Program-made: the position numbers and the translations under genes
Shown: piece by piece, positions 24,738 to 32,971 of the stretch
Layout: every line of letters begins with the position of its first letter
Numbering within the stretch: position 1 is the first letter of the stretch
Assembly: GCF_900182545.1 (NCBI RefSeq)
Contig: NZ_FXTJ01000017.1
Coordinates: 1-64,000 of the forward strand
DNA: 64,000 nt
Source: Geodermatophilus aquaeductus
GTDB lineage: Bacteria; Actinomycetota; Actinomycetes; Mycobacteriales; Geodermatophilaceae
Direction of reading: 5' to 3'
Notes under the pieces: generated by a model
Told to the model about the DNA's origin: nothing
Databases searched by the model: none
What the model saw: the letters and a program-made list of their open reading frames with translations, nothing else

Positions 24738-24873
24738 GGGGACCTCCCGAGGATGGTGCGGCGCAGAGAGGAGCGCAGGAACGAACGTCCTCGCTCGCGC
24801 CGACCGGGTCAAGACCGTTGCGAGCCCCTCGGTGCGGGCGGCGACGCACACCGTCATTCCCCGGGCCAGGGGT

Positions 24874-25881
24874 TCAGTGATCGAGGGCCAACACGAGCTT
24901 GCCGGTGTTGGCGCCGGTGAACAGCCGGCGCAGCACCGGAACGAAGTCCTCGACGGTGCCGTGCACGACCTCCTCACGGGCGACGAGCTCGCCCGCGTGC
25001 AGCCAGCTGGCGAGCCGGCCGATGGCCTCGGGATAGCGGTCGACGTAGTCGAGCACCAGCATCCCGGTCATCGAGGCCCGCGCCACCAGCAGCATCAGGT
25101 AGTTCCTCGGCCCCTGGACTCGCTCGGCGTTGTACTGGGAGATGGCGCCGCAGATGACGACGCGCGCGCCGCGGGCGAGCCGGGTCAGGACGGCGTCGAG
25201 GACGTCGCCGCCGACGTTGTCGAAGTACACGTCCATCCCGCCCGGAGCCAACCGCCGGAGCTCGGCTGCGACGTCCTGGTTCTGATAGTCGATCGCCGCG
25301 TCGAAGCGCAGCTCCTCGACCAGCCGGCGGCACTTGTCCGGACCGCCGGCGATGCCGATCACCCGGCAGCCGTGGATCCGGGCGAGCTGACCGGCGACGC
25401 TGCCGACCGCGCCCGCCGCACCGGACACGACGACGGTGTCCCCCGGCCCGGGGCGTCCGACGTCGAACAACCCGAAGTAGGCGGTGAGCCCAGTGCCTCC
25501 GAGCGCGCCCAGATGCGTGGGCAGCGGCGCGACGGACCGATCCACCCGGCGGACCCCGTGGCCGTCGGAGACGGCGTACTCCTGCACCCCGAAGAACCCG
25601 GACACCCAGTCGCCGACCGCGAAGCCGGGGTGCGCGGACGCGGCGACCCGCCCGATAGCGCCGGCCCGCATGACCTCACCGATGCCCACCGGGGGCAGGT
25701 AGGAGCGCACGTCGTTCATCCAGCCGCGCATCGCCGGATCGATCGACACGTGCGTGACCTCGACGACGAACTCGCCGTTCCCCGGCTCCGGTACCGGCTC
25801 GCGGGTCACCGTGAAGTCCGTCGGCTCCGGCAGGCCGGATGGCCGGGACGCCAGACGCAGTTGCCGGTTGCTCACGGTCAT
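24874..25881 (-). CDS. NADP-dependent MDR oxidoreductase (CurA/prostaglandin-reductase-like)
   Basis: The 335-residue protein opens like the leukotriene/prostaglandin reductase group of zinc-less medium-chain dehydrogenases (N-terminal DPAMRGWM motif). The nucleotide-binding loop is VSGAAGAVGSVAGQLA, followed by GIAGGPDKCRRLVEEL. DVYFDNVGGDVLDAVL and the closing TGANTGKLVLAL are family signatures. It probably reduces the double bond of alpha,beta-unsaturated ketones or aldehydes with NADPH. GGGGAGG stands 4 bases before ATG 25881. Confidence 0.9.
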   Translation of the reverse strand: MTVSNRQLRLASRPSGLPEPTDFTVTREPVPEPGNGEFVVEVTHVSIDPAMRGWMNDVRSYLPPVGIGEVMRAGAIGRVAASAHPGFAVGDWVSGFFGVQEYAVSDGHGVRRVDRSVAPLPTHLGALGGTGLTAYFGLFDVGRPGPGDTVVVSGAAGAVGSVAGQLARIHGCRVIGIAGGPDKCRRLVEELRFDAAIDYQNQDVAAELRRLAPGGMDVYFDNVGGDVLDAVLTRLARGARVVICGAISQYNAERVQGPRNYLMLLVARASMTGMLVLDYVDRYPEAIGRLASWLHAGELVAREEVVHGTVEDFVPVLRRLFTGANTGKLVLALDH

Positions 25882-26066
25882 GGGGCCTCCCCGCCCGTCC
25901 CGAGCCGGTGTGCGTCCAGTGTCCGGCGCGGGCAGCGCCGTGTCACCGGTCCCCAGGACGCCGTCCTGCGGTGCAGCCGCGTCCGGCGCCGATGAAGGAG
26001 ATCCAACCGGCCGGCATGGACATCCCCACCCGGCAGCGCTAGGGCGCATCGGTGCTTGCGGTCGGC

Positions 26067-26363
26067 TCACAGCTCCGCGGCTACATCGGCGCAGGCATCG
26101 TCGATTCGCCGGTTGAGCTCCACCACCGCGGCCAAGGCCATGCTCGAGCGCGCCTGCCTGTCGGTACCGCCGACGGCCTTCCACAACGCCGCCTCCGCGC
26201 ACTTGCCGGCGTCCGGACGCGGATCATGGGTGCAGGAGTCACGCTGCGGCGAGGCAATCGAGGTCACCGAGGCCAGGCAGTCCCCGCACAGGTCCACGTG
26301 GTCGTCGCCGGCGCCGGTCACCACGTACAGACCGAGCCCATCCCGCTGACACCGCGGGCACAC
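26067..26363 (-). CDS. Hypothetical zinc-ribbon-like protein
   Basis: This 98-residue frame begins MCPRCQRDGLGLYVV and contains DLCGDCLASVTS, so two CxxC pairs (residues 2-5 and about 26-29) could bind zinc. The C-terminal part is a helix ending DDACADVAAEL. The composition is protein-like, but the ribosome site is weak and no homologue is recalled. It could be a short regulatory or nucleic-acid-binding protein. Confidence 0.4.
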   Translation of the reverse strand: MCPRCQRDGLGLYVVTGAGDDHVDLCGDCLASVTSIASPQRDSCTHDPRPDAGKCAEAALWKAVGGTDRQARSSMALAAVVELNRRIDDACADVAAEL

Positions 26364-26429
26364 ATCCCGCGGCCGGGCGGCGGCAGCATCGTCGGATGCG
26401 GGCCGTGCGCGTCCCCGCGACCGTCACCC

Positions 26430-26549
26430 GGCAGCTTCGCCGTCCGGATCGCGGCCGCGCCGGGTGCGGAGGTCACCGGCGTGTTCAACACCCGCGACGT
26501 CGAACTCGTCCGCGCGATCGGCACCGCCCACGTCATCGACTACACCGCA
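26430..26549 (+). pseudogene. Fragment of an MDR alcohol dehydrogenase
   Basis: About 40 codons read FAVRIAAAPGAEVTGVFNTR, then DVELVRAIGTAHVIDYTA. This matches the Rossmann-fold middle of quinone-reductase-like MDR enzymes, where the line usually runs FAVQIAK..GA.VTGVCST.N.E..RSLGADHVIDYT. No start, N-terminal or C-terminal domain is present. It abuts the transposase remnant on the other strand, so the break may come from an insertion followed by deletion. Confidence 0.55.
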
Positions 26550-26641
26550 GCCGTCTCAAGGTCCCTGGTCCCGGTGAACGCCCGGCAGCGGTCGTTCCAG
26601 CCGGCGATGAACCGCTCGATGGCGGCGAATGAAGGGTGGGA
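26540..26641 (-). mobile_element. 3' end of an IS630-like transposase
   Basis: The minus frame ends with SFAAIERFIAGWNDRCRAFT, then GTRDLETAAV and a TAG. This looks like the C-terminus of IS630-family transposases (I.RFI..WN.R..PF.WTK.A). Only about 33 residues remain and no terminal repeats or target duplication are visible, so the element is dead. Confidence 0.45.
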
Positions 26642-26719
26642 CGGCACGAGCCTCCAACACCGCGAACCGCTCTGGCACCGTGAGGTCACCCGTGCTACCC
26701 CCCGGCCACGGAGGCCCGC

Positions 26720-27136
26720 ATGTACACCGTCGATGTCGTGACCGTGGTGCCCGCCACCCTCGAGCGCACCTGGGCGGCACTCTGCGACATCGAGCACTGG
26801 CCGGACTGGCAGCCGATCCGCAGCGTCACCGTCGACGGCGATGGTGCGCTCGGCCCGCGGGTCGAGTACACCGTGCACGGCCGCGGCATCCGGGACCGCT
26901 ACCGCGTGACCGAGTTCGACCCGCTGCACCGCCTGACCTACGAGATGGTCTCGGGCAACCTGCCGCTGCGGCACTACCGGTCCGAGCAGACGCTGCTCGC
27001 AGCGGGTGACGCGAGCGTGGTCCGCTCTCGCACCACCTTCGAGCCGGTGGTGCCCGGCACCGGCTGGCTGTTCGAGCGGATCATCGCCGTCGTCTTCGGA
27101 AGGATGGGCCGCGGGCTCGCCAGAACGCTCGGCTGA
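26720..27136 (+). CDS. SRPBCC-superfamily (polyketide cyclase/START-like) protein
   Basis: The 138-residue protein has the START-like beginning VPATLERTWAALCDIEHWPD and the beta-grip pattern VEYTVHGRGIRDRYRVTEFD. It ends in a long amphipathic helix (FERIIAVVFGRMGRGLARTL). Members bind small hydrophobic ligands in a central cavity, and some act as cyclases or hydratases. GGAGG stands shortly before ATG 26720. The gene seems complete, and a strong hairpin lies about 250 bases downstream. Confidence 0.8.
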   Translation: MYTVDVVTVVPATLERTWAALCDIEHWPDWQPIRSVTVDGDGALGPRVEYTVHGRGIRDRYRVTEFDPLHRLTYEMVSGNLPLRHYRSEQTLLAAGDASVVRSRTTFEPVVPGTGWLFERIIAVVFGRMGRGLARTLG

Positions 27137-27778
27137 GGCATCGGCGCCACCATGCTGCCGGACGGGAGCCTCGAGACCCGCACGCGAGCGAAGGCGTTGG
27201 GCGCGGACACGAGCATCTCCACGTTGGAGCCAGGCGGATCCTCGCCAACCGCGACACCGAGGTCGCCGTCTTCGCGCCATGCGTGCGCTGCTGTGGTCCG
27301 GCGGCCGGAGGCGACGGCCGCGCGAAGCAGGCACGCTGCCCCGGTGAGCAGCGCGGCAGCCGGCGACGCGGTCCGGGCCGCTGAAGGGACTGTCGCGCGA
27401 ACCCAGTTCGCGACTCCCTCAGGTCGTCTCCGGCTCCCAGGGTTCGATCATTGCAGGCTGTTGGTGCCTGTTGCCCGCAGCGGGGATCCTGTCCGTGAGG
27501 AAGGCCGGAGCGCGGGTCTCCGGAACGGCCGAGGACCTGCGGGCCAACCCAGGAGGCGTCACCACGATGAGAGGTGACAGGTCATGACAGCAGCGGATGG
27601 TTCCCGCAAACGCTGGCTTGACGGCAGTAGTCCCGGCTACCAGGTCCTGCCCGAGCCGATAGCGCTTGAGGAGACGATCGCCGTTCACCCGGCGGAGCCG
27701 GCATTGCCCCCGGCCGATTGGCACGTTGGACCCGATGCCTTCGGCGACGGGGGCGACGGGGGCGACTGACTTCTCTGA
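27137..27778. other. Unassigned stretch upstream of the recombinase remnant
   Basis: Besides the hairpin at 27385-27419, a 61-codon plus frame (27584-27769) reads DGSRKRWLDGSSPGYQVLPE and ends in a Gly/Asp run. It could be residual sequence of the mobile element whose integrase follows, but no family is recognised. The missing N-terminal and core-binding domains of the integrase are not visible here. Confidence 0.35.
27385..27419 (+). terminator. Long stem-loop downstream of the SRPBCC gene
   Basis: AGGGA (27385-27389) pairs with TCCCT (27415-27419). Inside it GTCG and CGAAC pair with GTTCG and CGAC around the loop CCA. The two-part stem is GC-rich and lacks a T-run. Confidence 0.4.
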
Positions 27779-28207
27779 AGCCGGGGGCTGCAGCTCGACG
27801 AGCCCAAGCCCGACAAGTCCCGCCGGACCGTGCCACTCCCCCGGTCGACGGTCCAAGCGCTGCAGGCCCACCGGACCCGGCAGCTGGAGGAGCAGCGCGC
27901 GGCCGCAGGGGTGTGGCAGGAGAACGGCCTGGTCTTCACCACCGAGATCGGCACGCCGCTCGAGCCGCGCAACGTGCTGCGGCGCTTCGAGGTCCTCGCG
28001 GCGCGAGCCGGTCTCCGCGGCGTCACCCTGCACACCCTCCGACACTCCGCGGCCAGCTTTCTCCTCGCCGCCGGCACACACACCAAGGTCGTCCAGGAGC
28101 ACCTGGGCCACTCGTCCTATGCCATCACCGCGGACATCTACAGCCACGTCGGTCCGGCGCAGCAGCGTGAGGCTGCCGACCGTCTCGACCAGGCGCTCCG
28201 CTGGTGA
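27779..28207 (+). pseudogene. C-terminal catalytic part of a tyrosine recombinase (phage-type integrase)
   Basis: The open frame starts at 27779 after a stop and encodes about 142 residues: LQLDEPKPDKSRRTVPLP, LVFTTEIGTPLEPRNVLRRF, LHTLRHSAASFLLAAG, VVQEHLGHSSYAITADIYSH. The box II residues H-x-x-R (TLRH), the second His (LGH) and the catalytic Tyr (DIYSH) are present. The box I Arg and the whole N-terminal half are gone. It points at, and ends about 100 bases from, the 3' end of the tRNA-Pro gene, the usual place for an integrase of a tRNA-targeted element. Confidence 0.75.
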
Positions 28208-28257
28208 GGGTTGCTGTCCGCGCCCCGCGTTGCTGTACGCGTTGCTGTATTCACGCG

Positions 28258-28292
28258 AGAGGCGGGCCACCCTCGTCGGGTGACCCGCCTCT
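28258..28292. terminator. Strong bidirectional terminator between integrase remnant and tRNA-Pro
   Basis: AGAGGCGGG (28258-28266) pairs with CCCGCCTCT (28284-28292), and inside it CACCC pairs with GGGTG around TCGTC. It lies 17 bases downstream of the 3' end of the minus-strand tRNA and after the plus-strand recombinase frame, so it can end both transcripts. Confidence 0.75.
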
Positions 28293-28309
28293 GACCTGCG
28301 GTTTCACTG

Positions 28310-28383
<74 letters not shown>

Positions 28384-28605
28384 AGCGCCGGGCGGCTCGC
28401 ACCGCCCGATCGCTGCGTGGAGCAGGTTACCGCACCCGCTCCCCCGACCTGCCCGGTGGTCGACCGCGCGCCGCACGACCGGGCTCCCCGGTGGACGACG
28501 GCACCGTCCGGGCCGCGACGACGGCGGAAGTCACCTCCCGCGGGTGAGCCGGAGACCCCCGGGCCGCGCCAGGCTGCCGTCGCTGACCACCGTGGAGGAG
28601 CGATC

Positions 28606-29202
28606 GTGACGACGACCCCGGAACGCCCGACCCGGCAACGGACGACCCTGGAACGACGGCGCACGGGCGGCGACGTCGCCGTCGGGGTGCTGCTCGTCAT
28701 CGCCGGCGTCGTGCTGCTCGGCAACGTCGTCTTCGCGACGGTGGCCTCCGTCCTCCTGATCGGCTGGACGGCGCTGATCTCCGGCCTCGTGCTGGTCGTG
28801 GGCTCGCTGCTGCGGATCCGCTCCGGCGGGTCGTGGGCGGTGGCCCTCGGCGGCGTCGTCCTCGCGGTGCTGGGCCTGTTCATCCTCCGCAACACCGCGA
28901 TCGGCGCGCTCACCCTGACGCTGCTCGCCGGGTGCGTGTTCCTGAGCACCGGGCTGGTGCGGATCGTCGGCGGGGTCGTGGTGCCGGAGGCGCGCGTCGT
29001 GCTCGTCGTCAGCGGGGCGATCTCCGTGGTCCTCGGGCTGTGGATCCTGCTCGACCTCACCACCGCCACGCTCACCCTGCTCGGGACCCTGCTGGCGATC
29101 CAGACCCTGCTCGAGGGCATCACGCTCGTCGCGGTGGGCCGGGTCCGCCCGGCGCCGGCCGGGGCCGCCCCGCCGGCGGGGACCACCGGCGCCCCGGGCT
29201 GA
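28606..29202 (+). CDS. HdeD/DUF308-like membrane protein
   Basis: This 198-residue protein has about six short hydrophobic helices in three hairpin pairs: VAVGVLLVIAGVVLLGNVVF, VLLIGWTALISGLVLVV, WAVALGGVVLAVLGLFIL, ALTLTLLAGCVFLSTGL, VVLVVSGAISVVLGLWIL and LLGTLLAIQTLLEGITLV. That is the HdeD-type DUF308 layout, a family linked to acid or general stress resistance in enterobacteria. GTG 28606 has GGAGGAG 5 bases upstream. It is the first gene of a four-gene membrane operon. Confidence 0.85.
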   Translation: MTTTPERPTRQRTTLERRRTGGDVAVGVLLVIAGVVLLGNVVFATVASVLLIGWTALISGLVLVVGSLLRIRSGGSWAVALGGVVLAVLGLFILRNTAIGALTLTLLAGCVFLSTGLVRIVGGVVVPEARVVLVVSGAISVVLGLWILLDLTTATLTLLGTLLAIQTLLEGITLVAVGRVRPAPAGAAPPAGTTGAPG

Positions 29203-29246
29203 GCCGGACTCCGGGCCCCGTGGCGCGGCGGAGGCCGGGAGGACCG

Positions 29247-29417
29247 ATGTCGACGATCCCCACCGTCGATCCCCCGGTCCCGGCCGCCCGGGAGGAGGGC
29301 GACGACGACTTCAGCCTGGCGTTCGCCGCCGGGGCGCTGCTGGTGACCGCGGTCGTGCTCACCGTCCTCGTCCTCGCGGTGTGGCTGCTCGTGACGTCGG
29401 TGCGAGGGGGAGCGTGA
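29247..29417 (+). CDS. Single-span membrane peptide of 56 residues
   Basis: ATG 29247 follows GGGAGG at 4 bases. The product has an acidic N-terminal part (PAAREEGDDDFS) and one strong membrane helix (about 27-50: FAAGALLVTAVVLTVLVLAV). The stop overlaps the next start as GTGA. Position and coupling suggest it is an accessory subunit of the membrane hydrolase downstream. No family is recognised. Confidence 0.7.
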   Translation: MSTIPTVDPPVPAAREEGDDDFSLAFAAGALLVTAVVLTVLVLAVWLLVTSVRGGA

Positions 29418-31141
29418 GCGCCACACCGGGGACCGTGGACCCGCCGCCCGCGGCACCCCCGGCCGACCCGGGCGGCGGTGCGGCACGACGGGGCGGCGCC
29501 CTCCCGCGCACCGGCTCCGCCCGGCGGCGCGGTGCGTTGTCGCTGCCCGGCTCGTGGGGCGCGCTGCTGCTGGCCTGCGTCTCCTTCACGCCGTCCCTCC
29601 TCCCCCGCAGCGGACTCGCCCAGGGCGTGGTGGCCGGGATCAGCGCCGCCCTGGGGTACGGCCTGGGCGTCCTCCTGGCGGCGGTCTGGCGCGGGCTGGC
29701 CGACCGGGGTGCGCGCGTCCCGCGTCCGCGGTCGTGGCGCGTGTTCGGCGTCGCCGCCGCGCTGCTGGGGACGGCGGCCCTCGTGCTCGGCCGGCGCTGG
29801 CAGGACGAGCTGCGCGCCCTCATGGGCGCCGATGGCGAGGACCTGTGGCGGTACCTGCTGGCGGTCCCCGTCGGACTGCTGGTGTTCGCCGTCCTGCTCG
29901 GGGTCGCGCGGCTCGTGCGGGGAGCCGCGCGCGCCGTCGCCCGGCTGCTCGCCCGGTGGATCGGCGCCCGCGCCGCCCGGACCCTCGGCGGCCTCGCGGT
30001 CGCCGGCCTGGTCGTGCTCCTGATCACCGGCTCGGGGGCCGACGCCCTGCGCGCCGCCGTGGACCGCTCCTTCGCGCTCGCCGACGGGACCACCGCCGAC
30101 GGCGTGCGGCGCCCGGACAGCGGGCTGCGCTCGGGCGGACCCGGCTCGTTGATCGCCTGGGACACCCTCGGCCGGGAGGGACGGACCATCGTGGCCGGCG
30201 GCCCGTCCGCGGAGGAGATCGCCGCCTTCACCGGGACCGCCGCCACCGAGCCGATCCGGGTCTACGCGGGCCTCGCCTCCGCCGGGGACACTCCCGCCCG
30301 CGCGCAGCTCGCCGTCGACGACCTGGAGCGGGCCGGCGGGTTCACCCGGGCGCGGCTGGCGGTGGCCACGACCACGGGCCGCGGCTGGCTGGACGCCGGC
30401 TCCCTGTCGGCCTTCGAGTACATCGCCGGCGGCGACTCCGCGCTCGTCTCGATGCAGTACTCCCACGTGCCCTCGGGGATCTCCTACCTCGTCGACCAGT
30501 CACGCGCCCGCGCCGCCGGGCGGGAGCTGTTCGACGCCGTCTACCAGCGCTGGACCGCCCTGCCCCCGGAGGCCCGGCCGGAGCTGTTCGTGCTCGGCGA
30601 GAGCCTGGGGTCCTTCGGCGCCGAGGCCGCGTTCAGCGGCGAGTCCGACCTGCGCAACCGGGTCACCGGCGCCCTGTTCGTCGGCGCGCCCAACTTCAAC
30701 GCGCTGCACACCGAGTTCCGCGACGACCGGGACGCCGGCAGCCGCGAGGTCGAGCCGGTCTACCGCGGCGGGCGGACGGTGCGCTTCAGCACCGACGTCA
30801 CCACGGGGGCTCCCCCGGCCGGCGTCCCGTGGGACGGCGCCCGCGTGCTGTACCTGCAGCACCCGTCGGACCCGATCGTGTGGTGGAGCCCCTCGCTGCT
30901 GCTCACCCGGCCCGACTGGCTGGAGGAGGAGCGCGGGCGCGACGTGCTGCCCGCGACGACCTGGCTCCCGCTCGTCACCTTCTGGCAGGTCACCCTGGAC
31001 ATGCCGTTCTCCCTCGACGTGCCCGAGGGACACGGGCACCGCTACACCCGGGAGTCGGTGGACGCCTGGGCCCTGCTCCTGCGCCCCGCGGACTGGACGC
31101 CGGAGCAGGCCGACCGGCTGCGCGACCTGATCCGGCGGTGA
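29414..31141 (+). CDS. Integral-membrane alpha/beta hydrolase (Abhydrolase_9 type)
   Basis: From GTG 29414, 575 residues are encoded. After a Pro/Gly-rich cytoplasmic tail come about five membrane helices (48-206), then an extracytoplasmic hydrolase domain (about 240-575). PIRVYAGLASAGDTPARAQL and the nucleophile motif GESLGSFG (395-402, Ser397) mark the Abhydrolase_9 family, with the N-terminal membrane part of the matching Abhydrolase_9_N type. ILYL-like LYLQHPSDPIVWW carries the acid, and GHGHRYT carries the likely His. The substrate is unknown; a membrane lipid or ester is plausible. It overlaps both neighbours by 4 bases. Confidence 0.85.
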   Translation: MSATPGTVDPPPAAPPADPGGGAARRGGALPRTGSARRRGALSLPGSWGALLLACVSFTPSLLPRSGLAQGVVAGISAALGYGLGVLLAAVWRGLADRGARVPRPRSWRVFGVAAALLGTAALVLGRRWQDELRALMGADGEDLWRYLLAVPVGLLVFAVLLGVARLVRGAARAVARLLARWIGARAARTLGGLAVAGLVVLLITGSGADALRAAVDRSFALADGTTADGVRRPDSGLRSGGPGSLIAWDTLGREGRTIVAGGPSAEEIAAFTGTAATEPIRVYAGLASAGDTPARAQLAVDDLERAGGFTRARLAVATTTGRGWLDAGSLSAFEYIAGGDSALVSMQYSHVPSGISYLVDQSRARAAGRELFDAVYQRWTALPPEARPELFVLGESLGSFGAEAAFSGESDLRNRVTGALFVGAPNFNALHTEFRDDRDAGSREVEPVYRGGRTVRFSTDVTTGAPPAGVPWDGARVLYLQHPSDPIVWWSPSLLLTRPDWLEEERGRDVLPATTWLPLVTFWQVTLDMPFSLDVPEGHGHRYTRESVDAWALLLRPADWTPEQADRLRDLIRR

Positions 31142-32952
31142 GCGCGTCCGATGTCGGGACGTCGGCGCCCCCCGTTCACACCCCCGCGCCGTCCGACGAG
31201 GCGCTGCTGCGCGCCCACGAGCCGGTGCTGCGCTTCACCGCCGGTGAGCTGTTCCTGCCCACCGCGGTCGGGCCCTACGTGGCACGGTGCAGCCTCCGGG
31301 CGGACGGGCCGGACGGGCCGGACGAGGTCCTCGTCCCTGCGGGCGCGCTCGACCTGCAGGAGCTGGCCGCGGCCGGGACCCGGCACCGTGACCGGCCGCT
31401 GCACCTGCGCTTCGTCGACCCGCCCCTGACGAGGACGGAGCTGCGCGCCTGGCGGCGGGAGGACCGGCCGCGACTGCGCTCGGCGTCCCGCTTCGCCGCC
31501 GTCGGCGTGCTCGCCCGCCTGGTCGACGTCCTGTTCCGGCTGTCGCTGCTCGTGCGCGGCAGCGTCCCCGGCGGAACGGTCGCCGCCGCGGAGCGCACGG
31601 CCCGCGCGCACCTCGACGCCGGGGGCTGCACCTACTACGGCCGGGTCGTCCGCGACGCCGGGTACACGGTCTGCCAGTACTGGTACTTCTACGCGTTCAA
31701 CGACTGGCGCTCGACCTTCCACGGCGTCAACGACCACGAGGCCGACTGGGAGACCGTCGCCGTCTACCTCGTCCCCGAGCGAGGGCGGTGGCGCCCGGCC
31801 TGGGTGGCGGCGTCCTCCCACGACCACTCCGGCGAGGCGCTCCGGCGACGGTGGGACGACCCCGGGCTGCGCCGTGAGGGCGACCACCCCGTGGTCTTCC
31901 CCGGCGCCGGGTCGCACTCCGGCGCGTTCACCCCCGGCGACCACGTCGTCGCCGTCGAGCTGCCGCCGCTGCGACGGCTGCGGGACCGCCTCGGCCGGCG
32001 GAGCGCGGCGGGGTTCGCCATCCCGTTCGTCGACTACGCCCGCGGCGACGGTCCGGCCGTCGGCCCGGGGCACGACCGGACCTGGCAGCCGGAGGTCGTC
32101 GGCGAGGACACGCCCTGGGTCCGGGACTTCCGCGGCCTCTGGGGACTGGACACCCGCGACGCCCTGGGCGGGGAGCGCGCGCCGGCCGGGCCCCGCTACG
32201 AGCGCGACGGCGCCGTCCGCCGCTCCTGGGCCGACCCGCTCGGCTGGGCCGGTCTGGCGACGGTCCCGGCGACGCCCGAGGAGGAGCGGGCGCTGCTGTG
32301 CAGCCGGCGGGACGAGGTCACCGCGCGGCTGCAGGTCCTGGGCGCGCGCATCGCCGGCGAGCGCGAGGAGGTGCGTGGTCTGCGTGCGCAGGCGCGGGCC
32401 CTCGCCGCCTACGCCGACACCGACCGGTGGGCCCGGCCCCGCCGGGAGGAGCTCGGGCGCCGGGAGGCCGGGCTGGCGGCGACGGTCGCCGAGCGGACGG
32501 AGCTGGCCGAGGAGCGCGCGGCCCTCACCGAGGCCCTGTCCGGGCCGCTGCGGCACGAGGCGCCCGACGCCCACCTGCGCCGGGTGCACCTGCCGGACGT
32601 CATCGACACGCACCGGCACCCGGCCTTCCTGCGCGGCTGGGCCGCGGTGAGCACCCCGCTGCTCGTGCTGGGCATCGGTGTGCTGCTCACCCGGCCGACC
32701 GCGGCGTCCCTGACGGGGTTCGCCACGTTCCTGCTGGTGTTCGCCGGCGTGGAGGCCGTCGCGCGCCGGCGGGTGCGCCTGCTGCTCACCGTGCTGGCCG
32801 TCGCGGCCCTGTGGGTGTCCGCGGTCGCGAGCCTGGTGCTCGCCGTCCTCGGCGCCTGGCGGACCGTCCTCGCCGTCGCGCTCGTGCTCGCCGCGGTCGT
32901 CCTGCTGGTCGTGAACCTGCGCGAGCTGCTCGTCCGCCGGCCGCGCCGCTGA
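31138..32952 (+). CDS. Vps62-like protein with coiled coil and C-terminal membrane helices
   Basis: The 604-residue protein (GTG 31138, overlapping the previous stop) has a domain resembling the Vps62 family: QYWYFYAFNDWRSTFHGVND then HEADWETVAVYLV (180-212) and VVFPGAGSHSGAF (252-264). A charged coiled coil follows (about 380-465), then four membrane helices at the C-terminus (about 500-600). Vps62-like domains occur in fungi, plants and many bacteria and lack a settled biochemical role. The HEADWE cluster and SHDH/GSHS histidines could bind metal. Together with the three upstream genes it forms a membrane assembly of unknown function. Confidence 0.75.
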   Translation: MSASDVGTSAPPVHTPAPSDEALLRAHEPVLRFTAGELFLPTAVGPYVARCSLRADGPDGPDEVLVPAGALDLQELAAAGTRHRDRPLHLRFVDPPLTRTELRAWRREDRPRLRSASRFAAVGVLARLVDVLFRLSLLVRGSVPGGTVAAAERTARAHLDAGGCTYYGRVVRDAGYTVCQYWYFYAFNDWRSTFHGVNDHEADWETVAVYLVPERGRWRPAWVAASSHDHSGEALRRRWDDPGLRREGDHPVVFPGAGSHSGAFTPGDHVVAVELPPLRRLRDRLGRRSAAGFAIPFVDYARGDGPAVGPGHDRTWQPEVVGEDTPWVRDFRGLWGLDTRDALGGERAPAGPRYERDGAVRRSWADPLGWAGLATVPATPEEERALLCSRRDEVTARLQVLGARIAGEREEVRGLRAQARALAAYADTDRWARPRREELGRREAGLAATVAERTELAEERAALTEALSGPLRHEAPDAHLRRVHLPDVIDTHRHPAFLRGWAAVSTPLLVLGIGVLLTRPTAASLTGFATFLLVFAGVEAVARRRVRLLLTVLAVAALWVSAVASLVLAVLGAWRTVLAVALVLAAVVLLVVNLRELLVRRPRR

Positions 32953-32971
32953 GCGCACGGCCGGCGAGGAC

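Noticed and set aside
26067..26741. A single large plus-strand gene covering the MDR fragment
   Set aside because: Only about 40 codons (26430-26549) resemble a dehydrogenase; the flanks in that frame have no family similarity.
27400..27480. Possible second tRNA-like T-arm (GGTTCGATC near 27440)
   Set aside because: No acceptor or anticodon arms can be formed around it, and it does not match the tRNA-Pro 3' end.
31042..32958. 638-codon minus-strand open frame opposite the Vps62-like gene
   Set aside because: It has no recognisable domain, and the plus strand carries clear family motifs and coupled starts.
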